Part shown: piece by piece, positions 9,901 through 21,346 of the stretch
Position numbering within the stretch: position 1 is the first letter of the stretch
Layout: every line of letters starts with the position of its first letter
Assembly: GCA_027600665.1 (NCBI GenBank)
Contig: JADGJL010000175.1
Span: 1-34,913 of the forward strand
Length of the DNA: 34,913 nucleotides
DNA from: Irineochytrium annulatum
Taxonomy: Eukaryota; Chytridiomycota; Chytridiomycetes; Chytridiales; Chytridiaceae
Reading direction: 5' to 3'
Translations under genes and position numbers: made by a program
Notes under the pieces: generated by a model
What the model was told of the DNA's origin: nothing
The model's database searches: none
The model's input: only the letters and a program-made list of their open reading frames with translations

Positions 9901-12900
9901 ATTCACTAAGCCGCCCAATCCAACAACTATAACGAATGCTTCCTCTGAAGGTGGCGACGAGGTAGGTCTTGAACTTGATTTAACCGACTGTTTCGTCGGC
10001 GCACACAGCTCATATTGCGCCGTCAACCTTGTTCCCGGAGACACCTTCTTGTAAATCATTGGAGATGGGAGAGTGCGGGTGTCATTAATGATGTCCTGAA
10101 CATCCGCGGTGAAGTCCTCAATTATCCAATGAGGAAGTTTAACAGGTGAGCTCAGCTCTTGAATGGTAGCGTTGTTCCTATCAGACGCTAAGTTTAAAAC
10201 GGTGGTTACTTGACTCATGAATTCTCCAAAACATGCATTGCTGTTAGCGCCATATATGTGTCTGTCAACGTCCATAAACTCCCTCGTCCCTGAAAAGCTA
10301 ACGGCAGCATGCTCCGCGTCCGATATCGGCTTCGACTCAGATTTTATCGTAAACATTCTTGTGCAAATTTCGATTATGTAATCAAACAAAGAGTCATTGA
10401 ACGCCCTTGCTACTTTATCGAATATCAAATCGAGATTTAGGGTACTTCCCTGGCACCATATTTCAATTGCAATTTTGAGGCCGGGAGCTTTTGCATTGTA
10501 GCCTGACGAATCAAAGAGGCGCAAAGTTCCCCAAGCTGCCGATATGGTATTCAACAGGCTAACGCATGTTTGAAACTCTTCCTCGTCATCTACCCGGACC
10601 GATTTATGCAAGTCAAAAATAACATTTCCGTCTTCATTCAAGATAGCTAAACAGACGCCGGCAATGCCAGTACCAACACTTTGTTCAAACTGCGTTTGGT
10701 TTCGGGAACTTACACAGTTATAAAGGAAAGCAAGCTCAGATATGAGCACGTCAGTAACGTTCTTCTGCCTACAAACATTAGGGCTATACTTCGTTGATGA
10801 GCAAAACCTTTCAGATTCGACAGAAGTTCCCGCAAATTTATATTCGGAAGCGTAGTAGGTTTTCAGAGAATTTACAACATCGGCTCCGTTTAAAGGATTT
10901 AGAAACCCAAGCAAAGATTGTCGAAATAGCAGGATCAAAAGGAGCGGATTTTTAACAATTTGCGGAATTTTCAGCCATTCCCTTCTTGATTTCTGACGCG
11001 TAGTGGGAAGTATGAAGTCCACGTCTGCGCGTGTCAGCTTGGTCGCTATGTTTCGTAAGAGCAAAGTGCCGAGAATATCCCTCGTCAGACCGGCAACCTT
11101 AGCTTCTATGTGATCGATCAAATTTAGAATACCATTATCAACGTCGTCCGCTGCAGACCGCGTAAACGTATCCCGAGATGGTATACTTGGCGGCAAATCA
11201 ACTCCATGAAAATTCAACGTTAAGGCGTGCTCAGTCCGAGTCGGGGCTGAGGTTGAAGTGACTTGACCGCTAATAGGCGTGGTAACTCGTCGTGAACTCG
11301 GCGACCCTGGCGTCTTCGGAGAGTCTCGAAGGTTAGAGACAGACAGTGACGGTTCTTTCCGTGGGTTATCCTCCTTCGTCATTTCAGGGGTCGTCACAGT
11401 CTCTAATTCGACCACGGGAATGTCAACCAGATCCGTGATAGAAAACTCCACATAATAAACACTTCCTTTCGACATGATCTGGAACATTCCCTTTCTATTC
11501 GAAATGGCGATTGGATGTAAAATCAACAAAATTGAGTTGAGCACTTGTAGCGGGCGCAGACGCCAATGCAAAGGGATTGTGTAACGTAGCATAACGGGGC
11601 ACGCAAACATCCCTGGGCTGAAGATGTTGAAGTTGGCTTTTGTCGGGGAGTCCAACGATGAGTGACCCGAAGTCGCCTCGTCCTCGGACGAACCGTCGTT
11701 CGAGTGCAAATCGCCCTTCACCGTAGTTGGCGGTATCAAATATTTACTGTTAAGCAGATTAAAACGCGCAAGACGTTCAGGCCCCACCTTGCTTTATTAG
11801 TACGGCTCAGCTTCTGCAGCAACACTATCCTATTCACTCGCTCACAGCAGTCAAGCACTGCCTTGCGGACTATTCGCAATAATGTAGCTCGCGTGTCTGG
11901 AGAAGATAAGCGCGAAAAGTAATAAACGTGAGCCGCTAAACCATCCAACCGCAAAGTAATCCAAAAAGAGTGCGATAAAAGGTCTTTATCGTAACCGACG
12001 AAATCAACGGCCGGCGTACTAAGTCCCATTAAGCCAAGACCTAACCCAGCTCGCATAAACGTTTCGCTAGATTGAGTACTAGTTTTCTCCACATTGGCGC
12101 CAGTCTTCCCTTTTACTAGGAAAAGGATGCCATCCCTTTCAACTTCCAATAAGCCCCCCGATACAACTTTCACTGCCTTGTCTATCTCGTCCCGCATTGT
12201 CACCATACAGGACCTCGCATTTGACACGAACGACAACGCCACTGAAAAGGCGCAGCTTGAGCCATCCTGAACATTATCAAAGCCAGCCTCGAGGTCTGTA
12301 TCAAGGCTGCCCACATGGCGATCACTCAGTATTCTTTCGACCAGCTTAATCGGGCTTGGAATAGTATTTGTCAACATTAGCAGCCCGTGTAGTATCTCGT
12401 CATGAATCAACCGCGTTGTTTCCTCCTCAAGGCGTTGTAACGCTTGGCGATTAATGCTAGAAAGCTGTAACTTCGGGTCCTCATAAGGAGAAAGGGTGCT
12501 TCAACAATTTAGTGATGAAGTAGACTTAGTAAAAACTACCCGTTGTCGACGTTTGGCCCCTCTGGGTCTGCGTTCGAGAATTCTATCTCTCCCGTCTTCG
12601 GCAGCGAAAAGAAAGATATTTGCAGGACCGCGACGGTCCCATCAACACTCTCAAGAGGACTGTCGTTGGTCCCGATAGTTAAAGGCGTGTAATCCAATGC
12701 CGGCGCTTCGTTAGGGGCCTCGAGCGCCTCGCCATTTTCACTAAATGATTCAATCATTTGTAACCTGCCCGATACTTGATATGACGTTGGTAACGCGGAA
12801 AATGGAACGCTTGCATCTTCATTAGGATAGTGTATATTCCGGAACACACAATGTGTCTTTACAAATAGAGGCGTTTCAGCCGTTTCCAACAGTCGAAGTA

Positions 12901-15900
12901 GTTGTGCCGATCTGTCGCAGTTGGCGACTGTTCGCTCTTCTCTCGAGGGGATGAAATAGTACGTAATCTTACTATCATCATACTCGCTGATATCTTCGTC
13001 AATATGCTTTGACACAGGTTTGAACCATGTAGCCACAAGGTCGCGAAACTTTCGTTTTATCCTTGCAGAGTCGGAGCTGATCAAAAATGGAATTAGCAAA
13101 CTAAAGCCCCGGTTCAAGACAAAGTAAAGTATACGTACACCAGCTCGGATTGGGAGAGAACGTTACTTCGGCCCTTCAAAACTTGAACATTCAAAAATTC
13201 AGTTAGGTCCAACTCGACTATGGTTTTTATACAGGCCTGCTCAGCCCTCTTTAAATCAATCCCATCAACTTTAAACCCTTGGAGCATCATGGAAAACACA
13301 GTTTTGCACAAGGCGAAAGAGTAGGCATTTGCAACCGTGCTTACAAAAGCAGAAAAAGCATATTGAGGCACAAAAGCCGACCTTTTGGTAGATTGTTGCC
13401 TTTTGACGGTTGCTTTTTCGGCCTCCTTTTGAGGTGCGACGACACCAGGCTTCCCGTGAATAATAACGGATCCATCGCAAATGGGGCTTTGCGCTGCCAA
13501 GCTCAAAGGCGATGACGTGTCTCCCTCTTTTTCTCCGGCGTCCGCAAGATACAGAAGGTGGCTTTGATGGGACATTATAGTGCTCGAGGACTCGCTGAAT
13601 GGAAGAGGCGCTGCAGACTCCCCAGAGTTCCTCCTGTGAGGGCGTAGGCAATCCAGAACCGTTACTCCAATGTGTGTAATTTTTAGTCTTTCACTTTCGC
13701 TCATCACCTTCCCCGTCAGTAACGCTTCCGTAGGTGGAATCCCAATTCTTGCTGTCCCTTTCTCCTCAGACGCGTCTCTTGACGTTTCTTCATCAGTCGA
13801 CGGATACATAGGCAGAATAACGAGAAAAAAGCGCTCGGCGTTAAATATCTTGACGAAGCAAACTGAGTTGCAAAGACCCGCCAACAAAATCTCGTCGCTG
13901 AACTCGGTTTCCTCTTTTAAAAATGTACAAATTCTTTCCAAAAGATCGTAAGTTGCTGGCGGCGGGCGAACAATGTTGGTGCCGGACCTGATAAAAAAGC
14001 TTTCGGGAGATGGCGGAGATGTGAGCCCAGAGTTGCGAACTTTTCGGGAATGTCCTGTGGCCGAGGGCGTCGAGGTTTCGATATATGGTAGTCCGAAAGG
14101 GACTTCGCCGTCTGTCACCATTAATAAGGAGCGTTCAAAGAATCGGTGCAGCATGAGGCCAACGCGCTCTCGCGACGACGGTGCACGTATTACTGCTTCC
14201 ATGCTTGTTTTGTACGTCGGGGAGATAATTTCCCTGGATAGACGCTTTTCTAGGCCAAAGGGAATAGAGATACATAAATCGTTCGCCGACCGCCTGGGGC
14301 CCAAGCCCGACGTCGATAACGACCTATGATCGCGACCGATTTGGTCGTTTCTGTTATTTGACGGCGACCCCGGAGAATCGATGACTTTTGGCGAAGCAGT
14401 CCGAGATCTTGGAAGACTAAAATTATCAACAACCGACTCGGAGGTTCTTTTCACCGCTGACGACAAAACGGGGGTGACTTCTGCCGAAGGATTGCGGTTA
14501 CTGCAGTATGACTCCGTTTCGTCATCCGACTGTTCCACGGCCGTACTTTGTAGGCTATTTATGTTCGGAACGTGGAACGCAGCAGTAGCGAAAGAGGCCG
14601 TCGAGAAGATGGAGGATAAGTTACATACGGTCGGCATCACAATAGAATGACGACTGTTTTGAAACCATTTGTCAGAACCCTCAGCAGTTGGTTGCGGCCC
14701 GGACCCCGCACCTTCCGGGGCAAGACTTTGAACAATATGCCGGCCACGGTTAGCTTCCCCCACTATTCCTGCAGTCCCATCTTCCCCTTTAAGACTTTGA
14801 ACACGCTCAAATGTGTACAGCGTTTCGAAGAGACGCCGGTCTTTATCAACTATATCTCCCGCGACTTCGTCGTGTGCTTCCCTGAATAGCGTGCGGACAT
14901 CTGTAGTCTCTAATTCATCCAACGTAGAGTCGGAGGGACCCGTGCACAGCGGCTCCACCCAGAGTTCCGTAACGACAGTCCTCCGCGCAGCATCTACAAG
15001 AATAACGAATTGAATTGTACAAATGAGATCCCGTCGCGGCGCATCCTTTGCTTCAAAAATCCTCGATTTTCTGTTGGAACGCCCAAGCAACTTGACGATG
15101 CGAGGGATAACCATTTCCTTGTACATCGTTACAGTATTGAATCGGTGAGAGACCAGAACAAATCCTTCCTCAAGCCTTGATCGATACATCATCTCGAAAG
15201 CTAACTCATGAATAGGTTGTAGAGCTAAACTTGGGCTGTTTGCAAACTCGGTTTTCACTGAAACGTCGCTTAACCAGACCCACCGATGTCTTCGCAAATA
15301 CGATCGAACTGGTGGTCGGGAAATCAAAACCGCCCTCTGCCCCGACCTCTCCGCCTTCACGGCGGCAGCTTCCTGTGCTGGCGCTATAGAGAGCTCGTTT
15401 GTTGCTGGACTCAGTGATGCCACCGGAGTGTTGCTTTGAGACGTGTCCACGTTTCCTTCGTCTGGAAGAAATTGATATCTCACTAGAAGCCGCTTGAGAG
15501 GCTTTCGGCAGACAATTATTGGGTGATAAGCAACCACGACTTCCGGCTGTTGCTGCTGATGTCGCTTAGGGAGTGGAACTTTAACCGCCCGGATACATCG
15601 GCACAAATCGTCGGATATGTGTCTTCGTTCGTCAGACGATGCATTGAAGAAAGAAAGGCGAAGGGACAGGACCCAGTTCGTTTCAAAGATAAGGCGCAAA
15701 ACAGCAAAGCCCGACGGTGAAAACAACTGGCCTCCGTCGCGCCGCGAACCACCGATGAACTTTACATACATCTGACGCGTTAATACGAACGAACACCAGT
15801 TGTTTGATATATAGTTTGTCAGCTGTAAGAACGCCGAGGGCAGACGCGACCGGCTATCAAGACTTCTTAACGACGTGGAAGATAACAAACCGGAGCTCTC

Positions 15901-18143
15901 GGCCAAACTTGACACGGTTGAATTCATACCGGCAACTGCCCTGCTCAAAGATGCAGGGCGAAGTATAACATCTTTATCCCACTCATCAAACGTCGACTTT
16001 CCGCCGACAGTTTGGCCTAATGCAAACCAAATATTACTGTGATCTGATTGATTACTTAGTGCGGATCCGGAAGCAAATAAACTAGAGTTGCTTCCTGACA
16101 TATTCTGAAATATTCTCGACTCCACCTTCGGAATAGCACTCATCACGCTCTTTGAATTGAATGAAGACACGCTTTTGAGCAATTCGTCCATGTCGTAGAT
16201 TCCCCGCAAGTAACTGTGGAGTTTTAACAACCTCTCCGTTTGCCTTTCCGTCTTCATGTCCGCATCCTCCACTTTAACGAATTGAATTGCAAACGCGTGG
16301 TGTGCGAGAATATTAAGCTCGATACGAGGTGGTTTTGAACCGCTTCCTTGCAGCAGACTACGATCTGAGGACCGCATTGTCTTTATTGTGTAATGAATCG
16401 TTACACTAGGGAGCCACGGCCTTGCTAAGATAATCTCCACTTTGTCTAAACGCGCTCCTGCCTTTCGAGAAACATGAACGCTGCGAAGCGAGAATCCATC
16501 GAGAAGCCTCGCGGTTATAAGAAAGTCGAGATTTGAATTTGCGACGTAGTCCCGATAACCGCACAAGATCTCTGCCACCAACGGAGGTTTGCTTTGCGTG
16601 TCCCATGGAAACAACAGCTCCTCCGGCGTTATGCTGTGCGATGAATCGATCTCAGTGTTTATTAGTCGGGCTCGAGGAAGATCGACGTTGCGCTCTGTCT
16701 GGCCAGCATTTACCGTACGAAAGCGATTCTCCTTGGTGACCTTCAAGAGCGTCGTTTCGCGAACAAGCAAATGCTTATGGTAGAAATTTGGGGCAGGGGG
16801 AATATCGTTTGCCGCATCTAATGTCACCGCCGCTGTAATCGTTTCCACGTCGAGATATCTGCAATCCGAGCCGTACAAAAATTTGCCAAACGTAGCCAGC
16901 GCGAGGAACCGTAAAGCCTCATTATCTGGCACGTGACCAAAATTCACTGGCGGCGCAAATCCGTCACATGATCCGGCTTGGATAATAGTAAATGCCACAT
17001 TTTCACGGGCCAGGCGACGACACGAATCCCGGTATGTGAATTCGCCGTTTCGCAGGCCGGCCGAAACTCCATCTGTCAAATACACCATGACAGGCTTGCA
17101 ATCCAACGGTAGTAATCGGAGCGCAAATAACCCATAATCCAAGGAATTGAAGTTAGAGTAGTCCGTGGTGAAAGGAGTCCCTTGTAATGACGCAAACGAT
17201 GTCGTGCTTTGATAGGCAGACGATCCTGTTGGCACCGAGTACCCTGGCAGCTCTGCGGGAGAGCCATTTACAAGAATTGGGCCACCAGATACGTTCACTC
17301 GCGCATCAGCCTGCCGGAGGCCTATGAGGTCATTTTCATAGTCATTCATGGCATCCGCCAGGCGTTCCGCAATTGAAAACAAATTGCTGCTAGTTACTTG
17401 GACATCTTGGAGCAAGGTATACACCGGATAGCACTCGGAGAAGGAAGCAGCACGTGGATTCACTTCCCGACGGAACGTAGAGCTTCCAGCTTCGGCAATA
17501 ACGGTCACGTATACTTCCGGGTGGATCTGTACTCGATTATCATTTGCGCCGCGAACTCAACCCACACATACTATCTTTTCTTGGCCGGTCAAAGAATTGA
17601 CGAAGGAGTAAGGACGGCAAATACCATCTAAACACTTGCACAGCCTGCAAATAGTCAGAAGAGTGTGAGAGACGGTGAGTCTTACAGCTCGAACACGTAA
17701 GACACGAGCACTCTCGCCTTGTTGTCACTGACATCGACGGTTCTCATCGATGCTGACACGTCCACGACAAAAACAACGCGGTATTTCGACGCAAACGCGT
17801 GGATACGCGTAGAGGACGTGATCCGTACTAGCGTGTCGGCCGGCATCAAGGACGGACTCTCCACGCCATTCTCTTTAGACGACAAAACCACCGTCGGCGG
17901 CGTGCTCAGCAACTGGGTCAGGTCAGGTTTGCCAGTGAGCTGAGGGGAGTGCAAATCATTGTCGCCATCCGAGTCGGCAGCAGGCGCAGTTTCGGCCCAA
18001 GGGACGTGAGATAGGTCCGTCACGATATCCAAAACCTCAAACTCAGCATCCTTCGCACGGTCAGAGGTAAGTATAACCTAAACCTGCCTGCCTCGAGCAA
18101 CGCGCCAATAGAAATCGGCCTCATCATATGATTCAAAATCCAT
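6931..18143 (-). CDS. SZT2: SZT2 homologue (KICSTOR subunit, TORC1 nutrient signalling)
   Basis: In animals SZT2 scaffolds KICSTOR, which recruits the GATOR1 GAP to lysosomes and restrains TORC1 when nutrients are low. Nine exons (18143-18084, 18050-17686, 17644-17572, 17526-13139, 13100-12540, 12498-11788, 11746-8397, 8347-7635, 7593-6931; introns 33-49 nt) give 3,627 residues with all phases matching; human SZT2 is about 3,400. The N-terminal VWA-like domain shows TRIHAFASKYRVVFVVDV, a DVSAS MIDAS-type motif, VFELLCKCLDGICRPYSF, HPEVYVTVIAEAGSS, YLTDGVS and FGHVPDNEALRFLALATFGK, each alignable with the animal protein. Ser-rich, low-complexity spacers lie between conserved blocks. The ATG at 18143 is the best start; it needs a 33-nt first intron, so the first 20 residues are less certain. 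A 36-nt in-frame GT-AG segment near 6940-6980, with a strong pyrimidine tract, may be a further intron. Confidence 0.92.
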
Positions 18144-18335
18144 CTGTCATGATCCGCCCTCGTGAATAAAAAGGGCTTGCGAATATTCAAGGCCAAAGCT
18201 ATTCGCAGTCAGCATGGTCATCTCAGGATCACTCGAACCTGCAATGTCGCGGGCCTCGCTCATTTGTGGCTTGTAACGCTCGCTGCGTCTCATTCTCATC
18301 ACAACTTGCAGCAAAATCCTGCTTGTTAAGTTAAT
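18144..18335. promoter_or_regulatory. Divergent promoter region between SZT2 and FKBP2
   Basis: These 192 bp separate the SZT2 start (minus) from the FKBP2 ATG (plus) and should hold both promoters. A minus-strand frame here also reads as short protein-like segments, so an extra upstream SZT2 exon cannot be ruled out. I see no defined operator or TATA box. Confidence 0.4.
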
Positions 18336-19105
18336 ATGGTTTTCGTCAAGCCCGTCACGCTCTTTGCGTTATTGGTGGCCGCCATTTCTGTCGTTGACGC
18401 GAAAACGCCTCCAAAGACGCTTCAGATTGGCGTAAAGAAGCGCGTGGATTGCAACCGTAAATCCAAGGTGCGATGTGCTTTGCTTTGCATGCTAACTATT
18501 ATGTTCTCATGTTTTACTACTATGAAGAACGGCGACAAGCTTAAGATGGAATACACAGGTACCCATAGCTGACACCTTTCTTCGACTCTCAATCAGAAGA
18601 GGAAGTTTTGAGCGGAGCAAATGATGGGAGAAGTTGGCTCGCATACACTAGCGGGGTGGAGATGTGCATGCCGAATTAATTGGTACTTGTTAGGGACGCT
18701 TTTTGACAGTGGGGAGCAATTTGACTCGTCTGTCGGACGCTCGCCCTTCGAGTTTACCTTGGGTCAAGGTTTGATGGAGACAGCATAACCCACTTTCTCA
18801 CACATATACAGGGCAGGTTATAAAGGGCTGGGATCAAGGCCTATTGGACGTGAGTTTCTCTTGCATACACTGTCGACATTAATGCCCGCATATTTAGATG
18901 TGCCCGGGTGAGAAAAGGAAACTGACCATCCCTCCCCATCTTGGCTATGGGGACCGCGGAGCGGGGTACGTACTTTAACTGAGCGGGACTGTGTGTCTAT
19001 GATGTTAACCTTCCTAATAGGGCCAAAATCAAAGCGGGGGCAACGCTGGTTTTCGAGGTTGAGTTGTTGGGCATTAACGGCAAGGACGGCAACGACGAAT
19101 TGTGA
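18336..19105 (+). CDS. FKBP2: FKBP2/FKBP13-type ER-lumen peptidyl-prolyl isomerase
   Basis: This enzyme catalyses cis-trans isomerisation of Xaa-Pro bonds during folding in the secretory pathway. Six exons (18336-18467, 18528-18558, 18694-18768, 18812-18849, 18898-18965, 19021-19105; introns 43-135 nt) give 142 residues. A signal peptide ends near VVDA at residue 22. The FKBP fold is complete: GDKLKMEYTGTLFDSGEQFD, GRSPFEFTLGQGQVIKGWDQ, CPGEKRKLTIPPHLGYGDRG and a final LVFEVELL strand. The Asp, Phe, Val-Ile, Trp and Tyr positions of the FK506 pocket are present. The protein ends in NDEL, an ER retrieval signal of the HDEL/KDEL class. This layout matches FKBP2/FKBP13 and separates it from cytosolic FKBP12. 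The 135-nt second intron is unusually long for this window. Confidence 0.95.
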
Positions 19106-19172
19106 ATGAAAGAACCTGGATGTGATATAAATATAATTATTTTTTTTTTCTTTTTGGTGCATAACGCGATCT
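19106..19172. terminator. 67-bp convergent 3' junction, FKBP2 and JMJD6
   Basis: The FKBP2 stop (plus) and JMJD6 stop (minus) are 67 bp apart. The interval is AT-rich with a run of T residues at about 19139-19156 and an ATATAAATATAATTAT stretch just before it that reads as A/T-rich polyadenylation-type sequence on both strands. Termination signals for both genes probably share it. Confidence 0.5.
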
Positions 19173-21120
19173 TTATATAATCTCCCGACGCTTCCTGCGA
19201 ACCTGCATTGCTCGTGAGCTTCAGCAAAAAAGGTTCCAGGTCTAACCTTGCATCGCCGGCACATGCATCGCCCGTTCTCATCGGAGCTCTCGCTAGCCGT
19301 ATCCTCATCCGTAGCGACATCATCCGAAGACGAGGAGCTCGATGAGCTCGACGACGAGCTCGACGGCTCTTGGGGCGGAACAAACTCCAGCACTTTCACC
19401 TTTTGCAAAAGCGACCGAAAGACGACTGCGTATGGCTCCACCGAAGCGCTAAAGGCCTCGAACTTCTTTAAAAGCTTCTTTGCCAGCCCAGGGCGTGAGT
19501 ACCGAGTTCGGAGCCACACACTCTCGAAGTTGGTCTTTGAGCAAAAGTTTTGGGTTACGGCAACCGTGAAATCTAAGAGCGGCGTCAATTTTACACAGCG
19601 ACCAACGAACACGCACCCAAATTGATTACAACGTGGTGCCATCCGCCCGGGACAAAAACGGTTTCCCCCGGCATCTGTAAGATCTCGACGAGACCTAGCC
19701 GGTCAGCCAAAAGCATCCCGCTGGGTGACCTCGTCGACTCCTCGAAAAGTCGCGGATAAACCACTGCGAACCATGTCGCTGCCTCATGGTCAGGAAGGCC
19801 GCGCAATGTAACCAAGGACTTTGGGACGTGAGGGGGGAAGAGGGCCCATCTGCAGAACAAAGTTCATTCATTAGGAATTGTTCAAGAAAATAATAACATC
19901 GAACCTCTTATGTCCATGAATTAGAGCATTCCATGCGCTAGTCCCTAGCGGATCCTACACATATTAATAACCAATCCTCCCGCTATCTAATACCAAGAGA
20001 CGCACAACATGAATTCCTGTCCCGGAGCGAGCCGGTCCGGAGACTATCCAGCGATACGGAGGGCGCCGAGTTCCGGTATACTGAAAGAGATCGTCTGTGA
20101 AGTACTTCGGAACGTGGTAATCCTTCAAAAGCTCCTTGGTCGCAAAAGACTCCGCCAACCCGGGCTTAAATTTTAAGTGGGAAACGGGAACAGTGATTGT
20201 GAGCTTTTTAGCCTGAATCTTCCCGTCCGCAACCGGTTCCAACAACTCGCTCGGCCGTTGCTCTCGTCTCTCCTTAGTGACATCATAATTTATCTGCATT
20301 CCGTCCTTCGCTGACGTGTCCGGACTTCGCGGGGAGATCGATAACGGCATTCCGACATCCGGCACCCTTTCGCCGGACCTCCCTTCTACCCCCGTCCGCC
20401 GACGCTTCCTCGGCCTTTTCCCGTCCGCGTCGGACGCCGACCCCTCATCCCTACGACTCTCATCCCCGTGGTCGTCGCTCCTTCCGTTAGCCTTATCTTC
20501 CTTCCGGGCCGGGCTCTTGCTCCCGCTGCGATCCCTCTCCGCCTTCTTCGACTTAGGCTTCGGTATCCGCTTCGCCGAAAAGTTCCTTGACCGCTCTCCG
20601 AACACAGCGTCGAAGATGTAGAGAGGGCTGTCATCACCGCTCGCTCCTCCGTCCACGGTGAGACAGTACTTCAAGAAGTGAGAAAACTGCATATAAACGG
20701 AATCGCCGTCATCGTTCTCTCCGATCTTGAACTTCTCGCAGTGATACTTCTCCAGTAGCCTCTGAGCGACCATGTAGTGAGATTGGAAAGATAGTCGACG
20801 GGAACAGCAAACACACACCATCGGTTCCCATTCCTTGACGGCCGGCCAGTCGTCAACCGCGCCCCGTATAACGACCGGGATCGCAGGAGCCTCGTACAGC
20901 TCAATGAACATCTCCTCCGAACAGTTGTGGTAATCACAGCGGGGCACCTTGTCCCTCGCCGGGTCCAGCCAGAAACTCCTTCCGGAAAAGCCCATCCGGC
21001 CCCAGTCGCGTTCATCCAGCTCTGTTAGAGAATAAGCTCACATATCGGCCTTGTACAATCAAAGCTGCCAACCTGAACGAGCCTCGCGCTTCACACGCCT
21101 AAGCCGCCGTTGAAACTTAG
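19173..21120 (-). CDS. JMJD6: JMJD6-type JmjC Fe(II)/2-oxoglutarate oxygenase with a large charged insertion
   Basis: JMJD6 is a nuclear lysyl-5-hydroxylase, also reported as an arginine demethylase, that acts on splicing factors and histones. Seven exons are supported: one ending at 21073, then 21021-20819, 20761-20006, 19954-19905, 19849-19617, 19572-19247 and 19202-19173. Family motifs are EARSELDERDW, CEKFKIGENDDGDSV, DDSPLYIFDAVFGE, KDYHVPKYFTDDLFQYTG, SGTGIHVDPLGTSAWNA and PGETVFVPGGWHHVVINLD. The iron triad is the H and D of IHVD and the second H of GGWHH. The C-terminus has a run of 13 serines followed by acidic residues, then CMCRRCKVRRKRREII, as in the animal Ser-rich tail. A charged block of about 150 residues (about 20130-20590) interrupts the protein between FGE and KDYHVPK. 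The ATG is unresolved; it must lie between the TPT1 stop and about 21100, and 21299 is one candidate. Confidence 0.92.
19335..19375. repeat. GAGCTC-type microsatellite coding the JMJD6 serine run
   Basis: The plus strand alternates GAGCTCGATGAGCTCGAC units, giving on the minus strand the block of 13 serines in the JMJD6 tail. Codons are mixed (TCG, TCC, AGC), so the run is under protein-level constraint at least in part and is not a pure trinucleotide expansion. Animal JMJD6 carries a comparable Ser run at the same place. Confidence 0.7.
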
Positions 21121-21346
21121 AGCTCCGGATGTCGTATGGCGACGGCAGGGCCTCCAGAATGGGGAAGGCCGAGACGGCAGGAGGTGGGACCACATTGGGA
21201 TCTGCCAATTGTCAGGTGCGATGTGCCTGCCTACGAACCTGGTATAGGAAACCTCTTCGGAGCCGAAGAGTCTCCGACAGGGCGCCGTTGGGACATCATT
21301 CTCGGCCAATTTAGCCTGGTAACAGCACGTTTTTCGTTTTATATTT
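21121..21346 (-). other. Unresolved 5' end of JMJD6 and gap to TPT1
   Basis: The coding frame of the JMJD6 first supported exon continues upstream on the minus strand (VSAFPILEALPSPYD) until a TGA near 21210, so at least one more exon or an internal start is needed. ATG triplets at 21299 and 21296 could supply it through an intron, but no junction stands out. A plus-strand frame is also open here (from 21136) without recognisable similarity. Confidence 0.4.

Noticed and set aside
18818..19200. Minus-strand extension of the JMJD6 reading frame through the FKBP2 exons
   Set aside because: A 44-nt intron at 19203-19246 gives a basic C-terminus (RCKVRRKRREII) and a stop at 19173, matching the family, so reading through FKBP2 is unnecessary.
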